Below are positions 7,666 through 13,842 of a DNA stretch of 13,842 nucleotides, in pieces; the stretch's first letter is position 1, and each line of letters opens with the position of its first letter. The position numbers and the translations under genes were made by a program. The notes below the pieces were generated by a model, which saw only the letters and a program-made list of their open reading frames with translations, was not told the origin of the DNA and made no database searches. This DNA is from Verrucomicrobiota bacterium (GTDB lineage: Bacteria; Verrucomicrobiota; Verrucomicrobiia; Verrucomicrobiales; Akkermansiaceae), in NCBI GenBank assembly GCA_009885905.1, contig VFJU01000481.1, positions 1 to 13,842 on the forward strand, written 5' to 3'.

Positions 7666-7713
7666 CTACTAAATATACTACAGTTTTTCAATTGACGCTA
7701 CTAGATACATCCC
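7666..7713 (+). promoter_or_regulatory. candidate tandem NrdR boxes and promoter of nrdR
   Basis: Two related sites precede nrdR. The first, 7666-7681, has core CTAAATATAC, which fits 8 of 10 positions of the published NrdR-box core CWATATATWG. The second, 7698-7713, has core CTAGATACAT, which fits 7 of 10. Both are preceded by CTA and by TGAC, and the two centres are 32 bp apart, about three helical turns, which is the spacing typical of tandem NrdR boxes. TATACT at 7674-7679 overlaps the first box and could be a -10 element; no well-spaced -35 is clear. This suggests autoregulation of nrdR, by inference only, since the outer parts of the 16-bp boxes match poorly. Confidence 0.3.
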
Positions 7714-7746
7714 TAGAGTGGCGCCTGTTGCTTGCTACCAATCTTC

Positions 7747-8238
7747 ATGCGTTGCGTCCAATGCGGTTCCATCAAAGACAAAGTGCTCGATTCCCGATCC
7801 TCCAAGGATGGAACGTCGATTCGTCGTCGGCGCGAATGCTTGCAATGCACTTATCGCTACACGACCTACGAGCAGATCGAGCGCACCGAGTTGCGGGTGA
7901 CGAAAAGGGACGGGACCCGCGAAGCACTAAACCGCGAAAAACTGATGGGTGGACTCATCAAGGCCTGCGAGAAACGACCGGTTTCGATGGAGCGTCTCGA
8001 CCGCGCCGTGGAAGAAATACTAACAGATCTCCACAAGGATCACGTGAGCGAAGTGCCCTCTGCCATCATCGGCGGGAAAGTGATGGACAAGCTTCACCAG
8101 ATCGATCCCGTCGCGTATGTTCGCTACGTATCGGTCTATCGACAATTCGAAAATGTGAACGAGTTCATCGCAGAAATCCAGTCACTCTCGCGCCGCGCCG
8201 CTCGCGATCCATTCCAGCGGCGACTTTTCAAGGACTAG
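7747..8238 (+). CDS. nrdR: transcriptional repressor NrdR
   Basis: NrdR represses ribonucleotide reductase genes in response to ATP/dATP. The 163-residue protein begins MRCVQCGS, the family's canonical start, with zinc-ribbon cysteines C3, C6, C31 and C34 and the arginine-rich stretch SIRRRREC between them that contacts DNA. An ATP-cone domain spans about residues 46-137: VTKRDGTREALNREKL near its start and VAYVRYVSVYRQFENV near its end. The frame extends upstream to a TTG at 7732, but ATG 7747 gives the expected N-terminus and length. No Shine-Dalgarno sequence is present. Two NrdR-box-like sites lie upstream. No nrdA, nrdB or nrdD is in the window, so its targets are elsewhere. The next gene begins 76 bases downstream. 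Confidence 0.96.
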   Translation: MRCVQCGSIKDKVLDSRSSKDGTSIRRRRECLQCTYRYTTYEQIERTELRVTKRDGTREALNREKLMGGLIKACEKRPVSMERLDRAVEEILTDLHKDHVSEVPSAIIGGKVMDKLHQIDPVAYVRYVSVYRQFENVNEFIAEIQSLSRRAARDPFQRRLFKD

Positions 8239-8314
8239 GGGATTTCATTTCTTTTCCTAACTGCACTTCGCAATTCAACTTTTTAACCTTGGCTTTATTT
8301 TCTAACAATTTGCT

Positions 8315-8881
8315 TTGATCGCCCTCATCGGTAACCGCCCAGCTCTCCAAATCGGTCGCTATCAAGTGATCGACTACGATACCGTCTGGCTAGATGTAGC
8401 CCTTGAGCGCGCCGTTCGTGCGGCAGACCACGAGGACTTTCCTTTCGTCAACGACATCTGCAGCGGAGTGGTGCAGTATTTGGAAACCAAGTGCCCACTG
8501 AAGTTATTGCCAATCGAAGATCTTTTTTCCCGCATGCGGAAAATGTTGATCAAAATCGGATGCGAGCGGATTGCTGAAAAACTTGAGCCGCTCGCGCCGC
8601 CAGTGACAGTTTCTTTGATTCGTGCAGCGATGGATGCAGGTAATGGTTTTGAACTCGCCTTTTTCGAGACGCTTCGTTTCGAACTTGGCGAGCTGCGAGC
8701 CGCTGGGGCTGAGGAAATCCGTTTCACGGGCTTACGGGAAAGCGCGCTGATCCTCCGAGGACGTTCAAAGTGGAATAAAAGCTGCGAAGGTCTTTACGAT
8801 GAGATTTACTCTTTCATCAGCGCATGGGACAGCGATCAACTCCGCAGCAACAAGCTATTTAGCCTTTGCATGGAGCCTTGA
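8315..8881 (+). CDS. hypothetical protein next to nrdR, ATP-cone-like pattern
   Basis: I do not recognise a named family for this 188-residue protein. It starts with TTG at 8315; an in-frame TAA at 8303-8305 leaves no upstream ATG or GTG. It lacks a signal peptide and membrane segments, so it is probably cytoplasmic. Residues about 24-90 (VWLDVALERAVRAA, then VNDICSGVVQYL, then PIEDLFSRMRKMLIKIG) follow a helical pattern like an ATP-cone: helix, hinge, a V-x3-L helix, then an I-E-x-L/I helix. The nucleotide-binding KRDG start seen in NrdR is missing. Residues 110-170 form a second mixed domain with LGELRAAGAEEIRFTGLRES. Codon use matches the neighbours and the frame is intact, so it is a real gene. 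The ATP-cone resemblance is judged by eye. Confidence 0.75.
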   Translation: MIALIGNRPALQIGRYQVIDYDTVWLDVALERAVRAADHEDFPFVNDICSGVVQYLETKCPLKLLPIEDLFSRMRKMLIKIGCERIAEKLEPLAPPVTVSLIRAAMDAGNGFELAFFETLRFELGELRAAGAEEIRFTGLRESALILRGRSKWNKSCEGLYDEIYSFISAWDSDQLRSNKLFSLCMEP

Positions 8882-8913
8882 TTGTAGCGGACTGAATACT
8901 TAATGTTCACGGT

Positions 8914-9651
8914 ATGCGTGGTCTGCCGCTGAATCTTCTAACTCTCATAGTGGCTATTGCTCTAGTAGGTGTCATGGGTTTTTTTCTGATTCGCCCTTCT
9001 GCGCTGCATGACGATGAAACACCCTTGGCGATGCCGATAAATGGTCAATTGGATCATCGCTTTCATTTCCTCTCCGCGTGGCTAACCGCTCAGATTCCCA
9101 CTTCACTTCGGTTTGACCCGCCACTCGGCTCGGATCACGGTGGGCTCGTCTACAACGCCCAAAAATTTTGGGATTTCAACTCCAAGCGCGGTGGGCACCA
9201 TACGGGGGATGACTTGAATGGCATCGGCGGAATGAACACCGATCTGGGCGACCCAGTTTACTGCGCCGCAGACGGGTTGGTGGTCTTCGCCGGCGAACCT
9301 TCTGCTGGCTGGGGGAAGTTGCTCGTCATCGCCCACCGCACTAAAGACGGTAAAACGCTGCATTCAATGTATGCCCACTTGGATCGAATCAATGTCGCCA
9401 TCGGTGCGTTAGTGCCACGCGGCGAAGTCATCGGAAATGTAGGTACTGCAAACGGCTACTATCCTGCACATTTACATTTTGAAATCCGCAGCAGTGATGG
9501 GGTAGACATCGGGGCGGGATATTCGATGATGCCACTCAATCGGCTAGATCCAGCAGCGACAGTTTCTTCACTACGGAATGCAGGGGTAGACGAGCTTTCA
9601 CAATCGCCACTTGTTAATATGTTAGATTATTGCCCTACACCCAAGAAATAA
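8914..9651 (+). CDS. M23 (LytM) family peptidoglycan endopeptidase, membrane anchored
   Basis: This 245-residue protein has a hydrophobic N-terminal segment (residues 6-26) acting as a signal anchor, so the catalytic part lies in the periplasm. The LytM metallopeptidase signature is complete: H96-x-G-x-D100 (HTGDD), GDPVYCAADG (112-121), YAHLD with H155, and H187-L-H189 (HLHFE). H96, D100 and H189 are the expected zinc ligands and H155/H187 the catalytic histidines, so it should be active against peptide cross-links in peptidoglycan. It has no LysM or coiled-coil domain, unlike NlpD or EnvC. The stop is 6 bases before hslR, placing it at the head of a compact gene run. The start ATG 8914 has no Shine-Dalgarno sequence. 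Confidence 0.9.
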   Translation: MRGLPLNLLTLIVAIALVGVMGFFLIRPSALHDDETPLAMPINGQLDHRFHFLSAWLTAQIPTSLRFDPPLGSDHGGLVYNAQKFWDFNSKRGGHHTGDDLNGIGGMNTDLGDPVYCAADGLVVFAGEPSAGWGKLLVIAHRTKDGKTLHSMYAHLDRINVAIGALVPRGEVIGNVGTANGYYPAHLHFEIRSSDGVDIGAGYSMMPLNRLDPAATVSSLRNAGVDELSQSPLVNMLDYCPTPKK

Positions 9652-9657
9652 TCAATC

Positions 9658-10044
9658 ATGTCTGACTCCGCTCGTGCTGATAAATGGCTGTGGGCCACAC
9701 GATTTTTTAAAACGCGTGGGCTCGCTGCCGAGGTTTGTATGACCGGAAAGTTGAAGCGTAACAGTCACCCGCTCAAGCCTGCATCGACAGTCCAAAAAAA
9801 TGACGTGTTAGAAATTCCATTCATCGAGGGCCCCGGGCTTCGCCAGATTTTAGTTAAGGAAATCATCATCAAGCGTGTCGGTGCGCCGGAAGCCCAAGCC
9901 TGTTATCAAGACCTAACCAGCCCTGAAATTTACGAAGCACACAAAAACTGGCAAATCGCGAGGCAAGAGGCCGCCAAAGGTCGACCAACGAAGCGCAACC
10001 GCCGTGAAATCGACAAAATTCACGGATTTTGGGACGATGTGTAG
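9658..10044 (+). CDS. hslR: Hsp15-type S4-domain RNA-binding protein
   Basis: This 128-residue protein matches ribosome-associated heat shock protein Hsp15. The S4 domain at residues 5-53 begins ARADKWLWATRFFKTRGLA and ends with KNDVLEIPF. The basic C-terminal tail, GRPTKRNRREIDKIHGF, is characteristic of HslR. In E. coli Hsp15 (133 residues) binds 50S subunits carrying a stranded peptidyl-tRNA so that the ribosome can be recycled after premature dissociation, typically under heat stress. Length is close to that reference. ATG 9658 is the first in-frame ATG and agrees with the family start; it lies 6 bases after the M23 peptidase stop, so the two genes are probably co-transcribed. No heat-shock promoter is visible. 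Confidence 0.93.
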   Translation: MSDSARADKWLWATRFFKTRGLAAEVCMTGKLKRNSHPLKPASTVQKNDVLEIPFIEGPGLRQILVKEIIIKRVGAPEAQACYQDLTSPEIYEAHKNWQIARQEAAKGRPTKRNRREIDKIHGFWDDV

Positions 10045-10142
10045 GACCACTCGCGAGTAAGAATATCAAAAAGACCATCAAATCGCCTCCTGCGCAGATT
10101 TCTTATTGGTCAAAATCACCAGAACCGCGAGTCTGTGGCAGG

Positions 10143-11177
10143 ATGTTGAAAGCAAAAACCACGACTCCTGCGACAACTCGTCCGGTAGTTTTTCGTAAAG
10201 CTTTGATCAAATGGTTTTCAGCCCACGGGCGTGACTATCCATGGCGAAGAACATGCGAGCCATATGCGATTTTAATTTCCGAGGTGATGTTGCAACAAAC
10301 GCAAATTGCAACGGTGCTGGGTCGTGGATTTTACACGCGGTTTCTGGAAACATTTCCTGACATTGATTCGTTAGCAGTCGCTGATGACGAACAGTTACTC
10401 AAAGCCTGGGAAGGCTTGGGATATTATCGACGGGTAAGAATGTTGCGAGAAACCGCGCGGACAATTATCACTCTTCACCATGGAAAATTTCCAATAGATC
10501 TAGCAGATCTAATCAACCTACCAGGCGTAGGTCGCTACACTGCGGGTGCGCTGAGATCGTTTGCATTCAATCTCCCCGCGGCAGTGGTGGACGGAAATGT
10601 CGCACGAGTGTTTTCGCGGTTGATGAATTTCTCAGAACCCGTGGATGAACCAAGCGGACAAAAACAATTATGGGAATGGGCAGAGGCCCTCGCTGACCCG
10701 CAACATCCGCGGATTTATAACTCCGCATTGATGGAGTTAGGCCAGAGAATTTGCCGCCCGGGTGTCCCCGATTGCTTGGCATGCCCAGTGGCTAAATTTT
10801 GCCTAACTCACCAACCCGAGTTACTGCCAGTGAAACGGCAAAAAACGGCGATCACCGAGGTGAATGAACACGCATTGTGGCTACGAGATCAAAGCGGTCG
10901 TCTCTTACTGCACCGCGAGAGCAGCAAACGCCGTCAAGGACTGTGGAAGCTGCCCACGCGTGAGGCCGCACAAATTTCCTCGCTGCCTTGTCTCGATCAA
11001 CATCGCTACGCGATCACACGCTACCAAGTGACCCTCCGAGTGCACGATGCCACCAGCGTACGAGAAAATTTCCAATTGGCGGCGGATGAAGCCTGGCACG
11101 ACATAGACCAAGTGCTTGCGTTGGCCATGCCCTCACCCTTCCGACGTGTGATCGAAAGATTACTCGAGGAAAATTAA
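10143..11177 (+). CDS. mutY: A/G-specific adenine DNA glycosylase
   Basis: MutY removes adenine mispaired with 8-oxoguanine. With ATG 10143 the protein has 344 residues, near the E. coli length. The frame is open further upstream to a TTG at 10029 inside hslR, but those residues do not look like MutY. Motifs are RDYPWRR, SEVMLQQTQ with catalytic E47, the helix-hairpin-helix LPGVGRYTAGALRSFAF ending in the catalytic aspartate D150 of VDGNV, and a 4Fe-4S site C204-x6-C211-x2-C214-x5-C220. The C-terminal region from about residue 240 (ALWLRDQSGRLLLHRE, then RRQGLWKLP) is the NUDIX-like 8-oxoG recognition domain. GGCAGG directly touches the ATG, too close to work as a normal ribosome site. The protease gene starts 6 bases after the stop. 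Confidence 0.95.
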   Translation: MLKAKTTTPATTRPVVFRKALIKWFSAHGRDYPWRRTCEPYAILISEVMLQQTQIATVLGRGFYTRFLETFPDIDSLAVADDEQLLKAWEGLGYYRRVRMLRETARTIITLHHGKFPIDLADLINLPGVGRYTAGALRSFAFNLPAAVVDGNVARVFSRLMNFSEPVDEPSGQKQLWEWAEALADPQHPRIYNSALMELGQRICRPGVPDCLACPVAKFCLTHQPELLPVKRQKTAITEVNEHALWLRDQSGRLLLHRESSKRRQGLWKLPTREAAQISSLPCLDQHRYAITRYQVTLRVHDATSVRENFQLAADEAWHDIDQVLALAMPSPFRRVIERLLEEN

Positions 11178-11183
11178 ATTCTG

Positions 11184-12017
11184 ATGTGGCAAGTCGATGC
11201 CACTATACGAATCGATGTCGCTGTGATTCTATCGATCCAGATGGGGAAAGTTGTTCTAATGTCCGGATTGGTGTTTTTCAGTTGGTTTAACCAATCGTGC
11301 TCAATTTGCCCGCCACCCGACCTCGTCGTACCCAGCCAATCGACCCGCCAAATCATCGCTGAGCGTGCGGCAGCCGTGGTCGTGACACGGAGAAAAAATA
11401 TCGACTCGTGGATGAAAACCCATCTTGCAAGTTCACAAGACCCCGATGATGCAGACGGAGGTTCTGCGGTGCCCATTTCGGTAGACGGCTACTTTCTAAC
11501 CGCTGATCATGTTTTAGCTCGGATGGGAGGACGTAATGTTTTTATCATTAGCGGTCGAGGTCAGCGCCTAACAGCAGAGAAAGCCAGAGTCGTATGGCGT
11601 TCTAAGGCTTCAGACATCGCACTGCTTCATATTCCAGCACCTACGCCCTATTTCTATGAATGGACTCCACGTGAGCAATGGCTTCCCGAGGGAACCCGTG
11701 TAATTCATGGAGGAATTTCTACTGGAGCAAAGTCGACAGCCGGAAAACTCTGTACGCCTCTCGCGCCAGAAGGAATTCTCACTGGGAACCGATCTTTCAA
11801 GTTAGATATTCCTTTTCAACCAGGCGATAGTGGCGGGCCAGTGGTGGATGCCTATGGCCATCTCGTAGGAATTAATTCTGCCGTCGAGTTCCTAGTGCCG
11901 ATGGAAACCGCTTTTTTTGTCGACTCCGAAGCAAACCGACCTAACACTTTAAAAATTCAGGAATTGATTAAAAAAGATCGTTTGCAAAACAAATACCCTA
12001 ACACGCCGCACGAATAA
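11184..12017 (+). CDS. trypsin-like serine protease, exported or membrane anchored
   Basis: This 277-residue protein has a chymotrypsin-fold protease domain with a complete catalytic triad: H109 in DGYFLTADHVL, D144 in ASDIALLHI and S216 in QPGDSGGPVVDAYGHLVGINS. It has no PDZ domain, so it is not a full HtrA/DegP. The N-terminus is hydrophobic at residues 22-35. ATG 11184 is the first start after mutY (6-base gap), but ATG 11241 (MGKVVLMSGLVFF) would give a neater signal sequence; I keep 11184 with reservation. Cysteines at 39 and 42 follow the hydrophobic stretch, but the preceding residues make a poor lipobox. The gene is followed 3 bases later by a predicted lipoprotein gene, so the two probably act together outside the cytoplasm. 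Substrate unknown. Confidence 0.8.
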   Translation: MWQVDATIRIDVAVILSIQMGKVVLMSGLVFFSWFNQSCSICPPPDLVVPSQSTRQIIAERAAAVVVTRRKNIDSWMKTHLASSQDPDDADGGSAVPISVDGYFLTADHVLARMGGRNVFIISGRGQRLTAEKARVVWRSKASDIALLHIPAPTPYFYEWTPREQWLPEGTRVIHGGISTGAKSTAGKLCTPLAPEGILTGNRSFKLDIPFQPGDSGGPVVDAYGHLVGINSAVEFLVPMETAFFVDSEANRPNTLKIQELIKKDRLQNKYPNTPHE

Positions 12018-12020
12018 CTT

Positions 12021-12458
12021 GTGAGAAAGCTCCTTAAAGCAACGCAGATATTTGGCTTCACTCTGACAGGAATTCTAACGATATCGTGCAGGCCAGTTGG
12101 GGATGCATGGCACTCTGGAAGTATGGAAGCGGCTGCACAAAACCAAATCATGCTGGTTAGGAAAGATCCTCCTTCGTTTGGATTTCAACGAATGGAAACC
12201 CAAGCCCAAGAATATCCTGGCTTAAAGATTTTTGTCGCCAAACACGGCCTCCCCGACTTCCTCGCAGAGACAGGAAACCGCGACCGCCTATATTTGATTC
12301 TCTATTACCTGAAGGATCGTGAAGCTTTCGCCTGTCGTGCCACCGCGGGGACTCGGCAAGGCGTTGAGTTCGCTGGCCCCTACCCGATCACCCAACGCGA
12401 GTTCCAAGTGCTGGACGACTTCCGTCGCGACCCAAGCAAGCCCCCGGCCAAATGGTAA
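12021..12458 (+). CDS. small predicted lipoprotein of unknown function
   Basis: This 145-residue protein begins with GTG at 12021, 3 bases after the protease stop. Residues 1-22 form a signal peptide (MRKLLKATQIFGFTLTGIL) ending in T-I-S-C23, a loose but acceptable lipobox, so I predict a lipoprotein processed by signal peptidase II. The mature part, roughly residues 40-140, has no recognised domain. Visible features are FVAKHGLPDFLAETG (residues 71-85), a hydrophobic strand LYLILYYL and FAGPYPITQREFQVLDDFRR near the end. The mixed strand and helix pattern suggests a small globular domain. Tight spacing to the protease gene suggests co-transcription and a shared envelope role. Function cannot be inferred from sequence. 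Confidence 0.7.
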   Translation: MRKLLKATQIFGFTLTGILTISCRPVGDAWHSGSMEAAAQNQIMLVRKDPPSFGFQRMETQAQEYPGLKIFVAKHGLPDFLAETGNRDRLYLILYYLKDREAFACRATAGTRQGVEFAGPYPITQREFQVLDDFRRDPSKPPAKW

Positions 12459-12612
12459 CTCATGCAAATGGTTCAAGCAAAAATCACTTGGTTCTTGCTT
12501 CGTTCTAATCCAAGAGTAAATTTTTCTCCACTCTTGGCGACTCAACTCGTCAGGACATAAATAAAACTGGGGTTTTTGCCCCGCAAATAAATAAAGATAG
12601 ATACATAAAACC
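12459..12612 (+). promoter_or_regulatory. structured, A/T-rich 5' region of the pseudopilin gene
   Basis: No gene fits in these 154 bases. They hold a perfect 8-bp inverted repeat, CCAAGAGT (12510-12517) with ACTCTTGG (12530-12537) around a 12-base loop, then GGGG (12569-12572) with CCCC (12579-12582) around TTTTTG. The 9-mer ATAAATAAA occurs at 12557-12565 and again at 12587-12595, flanking the second hairpin. The region probably contains the 3' end of the upstream operon and the promoter and leader of the pilin gene. I cannot place a -35/-10 pair with confidence. Confidence 0.35.
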
Positions 12613-13311
12613 ATGAAAACTAATAAATCCCTACGTCGTGGCTTCACTTTGGTGGAGCTTCTCGTCGTCATCGTCATCATCGCGGCTCTCGCCGGTCTCA
12701 CCGCTCCCATGGTGATCCGCCAGCGTAAAAAAGCCGACCAAACCGAAGCCGTCAACAACGCGCGTCAGACCGGAATGGGCCTGAATGAATTCGATACCGA
12801 ATACGGCACATTCCCAGATGATACCACCGCCGCTGCCGTCAAAGAAGCCACCGACACAGCTCTAGTCTCGGGTACCACATCAAACGATCGCTTTCGCCAA
12901 CTCGTTCGTGCAGGCATCGCCCAATCAGAAACGATGTTCTATGCAAAAACAGCTTACACCAAAAAACCCGACGGCATCTTGAATACCGACACCCAAGCGC
13001 TCGCAGCAGGTGAAGTCGGTTTTGGGATCCTGATGGACGGAATCAAAGGCTTGAGTAGCTCCGGTAATCCTAGTCGCCCAATCATCGCTGCGCCTTTCAA
13101 ACTGGCGATGGACGGCACTTTCGATTCCGACTATTACGACGCCAAAGCAGTGGTCCTGAGACTCGATAACAGTGTCACCTCACTACCCATCGTGAGCACT
13201 TCGAGCAACGTCAAAATTAACGGTAAGAATATGACCGAAACCGGTGCAGATACCGTTTGGGGCACCGGCACCGTTGTTCCAACTTGGGCTTATCCAAACC
13301 CTAAAAAGTAA
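12613..13311 (+). CDS. type II secretion / type IV pilin-like pseudopilin
   Basis: This 232-residue protein has a class III (prepilin) signal: a short basic leader MKTNKSLRRG, cleavage after G10, and then FTLVELLVVIVIIAALAGL, with the conserved Glu at E15 (position 5 of the mature protein). After cleavage by prepilin peptidase the N-terminal helix would be methylated and packed into a pseudopilus or pilus. The C-terminal part (residues 40-232) includes NNARQTGMGLNEFDTEYGTFPD, like the conserved alpha/beta start of GspG-type pseudopilins, and then a long variable region ending WAYPNPKK. No other secretion gene is adjacent; stand-alone proteins of this kind are frequent in Verrucomicrobiota. 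It has its own terminator, so it is likely monocistronic. No Shine-Dalgarno sequence precedes the ATG. Confidence 0.88.
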   Translation: MKTNKSLRRGFTLVELLVVIVIIAALAGLTAPMVIRQRKKADQTEAVNNARQTGMGLNEFDTEYGTFPDDTTAAAVKEATDTALVSGTTSNDRFRQLVRAGIAQSETMFYAKTAYTKKPDGILNTDTQALAAGEVGFGILMDGIKGLSSSGNPSRPIIAAPFKLAMDGTFDSDYYDAKAVVLRLDNSVTSLPIVSTSSNVKINGKNMTETGADTVWGTGTVVPTWAYPNPKK

Positions 13312-13339
13312 TGTGAATTAGGTTTTATACAAATCAATC

Positions 13340-13373
13340 AACCGGAAGGTCCATAGTGGTCTTCCGGTTTTTT
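13340..13373 (+). terminator. intrinsic terminator of the pseudopilin gene
   Basis: A perfect 9-bp stem, AACCGGAAG (13340-13348) with CTTCCGGTT (13361-13369), encloses a 12-base loop and is followed by a T-run ending at 13373. It lies 29 bases after the pilin stop. The opposite strand lacks a T-run, so it should stop plus-strand transcription only, protecting the convergent SNF2 gene. Confidence 0.9.
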
Positions 13374-13393
13374 ATTGGCTCAAGCTCGGCATT

Positions 13394-13842
13394 TCAGGGA
13401 TCCAACAAGGCTCGCACGGTCGCGGCGTCTAGGCGGTTGGAAATATCCGCATCGGCCAGAATGCCCGCGGCGAGTTTGCCTTTTTCCTGCTGAAGCTTAT
13501 GGATCCGTTCTTCGACGGTGTCCTGGCACAGCAACTTGTGGACGAAAACCGGATTATTCTGACCGATTCGATACGCTCGGTCCGTCGCCTGCGCCTCTGC
13601 GGCGGGATTCCACCACGGGTCATAGTGAATCACCGTATCAGCAGCTGTTAGATTAAGCCCTGTGCCACCGGCTTTGAGTGAAATGAGAAACACGGCCGCT
13701 TTTCCATTCTGAAAATCTTCAACCAGCTTGCCGCGATCTTTCGAAGCACCGGTGAGTTTTAAATACTGGATTTTTTCCTTCACCAAATGCGCCTCGATCA
13801 ACGCAAGCATGGTGGTGAATTGCGAAAACAACAGGATGCGCC
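13394..13842 (-). CDS. SNF2-family DNA/RNA helicase, C-terminal part (partial)
   Basis: About 148 C-terminal codons are present and the frame runs off the right end of the window on the minus strand. Visible motifs belong to the second RecA-like lobe of Snf2 ATPases: [24 protein letters not shown], then [17 protein letters not shown] (motif V), [21 protein letters not shown] (motif VI with the arginine finger) and [21 protein letters not shown], the usual post-helicase helix. The tail [17 protein letters not shown] is typical of bacterial Snf2 proteins. These are double-stranded DNA translocases; a specific role cannot be read from this end. The DEAH lobe and any SWIM or N-terminal domain lie outside the window. 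Confidence 0.93.
   Translation of the reverse strand, partial: RILLFSQFTTMLALIEAHLVKEKIQYLKLTGASKDRGKLVEDFQNGKAAVFLISLKAGGTGLNLTAADTVIHYDPWWNPAAEAQATDRAYRIGQNNPVFVHKLLCQDTVEERIHKLQQEKGKLAAGILADADISNRLDAATVRALLDP

Noticed and set aside
7692..8318. Long open frame covering nrdR in another frame
   Set aside because: Its product is arginine- and serine-rich without any family motif; it is the shadow of nrdR, whose zinc ribbon and ATP-cone are unmistakable.
10049..10058. Perfect 10-bp palindrome ACTCGCGAGT just after hslR
   Set aside because: A single 10-bp palindrome without neighbouring copies or promoter elements is expected by chance at this scale; noted only as a possible binding site.
10029..10142. 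Upstream extension of the mutY frame to a TTG overlapping hslR
   Set aside because: The 38 extra residues do not resemble MutY, and ATG 10143 gives the family length.
12475..12500. AAGCAA (12475-12480) / TTGCTT (12495-12500) inverted repeat after the lipoprotein gene
   Set aside because: Only 6 bp around a 14-base loop and no T-run, so not supportable as a terminator.
1..13842. The word CTAAC/GTTAGG seemed frequent in genes and spacers
   Set aside because: A rough count of about 30 for CTAAC on both strands is what a random sequence of this size would give, so I do not treat it as a motif.

Overview
The window reads as ordinary chromosomal DNA of a free-living Gram-negative bacterium, most likely Verrucomicrobiota. 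Pointers are the mix of an OpgG/OpgD-type periplasmic glucan protein, LspA, a predicted lipoprotein, an exported protease and a GFTLVELLVV-type pseudopilin (all needing a two-membrane cell), GC close to 50%, and the near absence of Shine-Dalgarno sequences before the start codons. The phylum is an inference from gene style, not a marker-based assignment. I see no tRNA, rRNA, CRISPR array, transposase or phage gene.

Layout. (1) 1-191: the 3' end of dxs. (2) 282-2422: lutA-lutB, overlapping at ATGA, the iron-sulfur subunits of L-lactate oxidation; no lutC lies beside them. (3) 2431-4050, minus strand: an opgG/opgD-like gene, converging on lutB with only 8 bases between and with no opgH partner in view. 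(4) 4051-4209: a divergent intergenic region between opgG and ileS, unusually rich in nested inverted repeats and also carrying an open 44-codon frame. (5) 4210-7594: ileS and lspA, a pairing common in bacteria. (6) 7595-8881: a possible NrdR-box pair, nrdR, and an unrecognised 188-aa protein. (7) 8914-12458: a tightly packed run of plus-strand genes (M23 peptidase, hslR, mutY, trypsin-like protease, small lipoprotein), with intergenic gaps of 3-6 bases except about 98 bases before mutY. (8) 12613-13311: a pseudopilin with a structured, A/T-rich 5' region and a clear intrinsic terminator. (9) 13394-13842, minus strand: the C-terminal part of a SNF2-family helicase running off the end.

Functionally most genes are housekeeping (isoprenoid precursor synthesis, lactate use, tRNA charging, lipoprotein maturation, dNTP control, DNA repair, ribosome rescue). 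The parts that deserve a second look are the ileS upstream region with three nested stems, the IleRS with both class I signatures altered (HMGT and KLAKS), the two NrdR-box-like sites spaced 32 bp apart before nrdR, the unknown nrdR neighbour with an ATP-cone-like pattern, and the protease-lipoprotein pair after mutY. I found no clear multi-gene novel defence or biosynthetic system.
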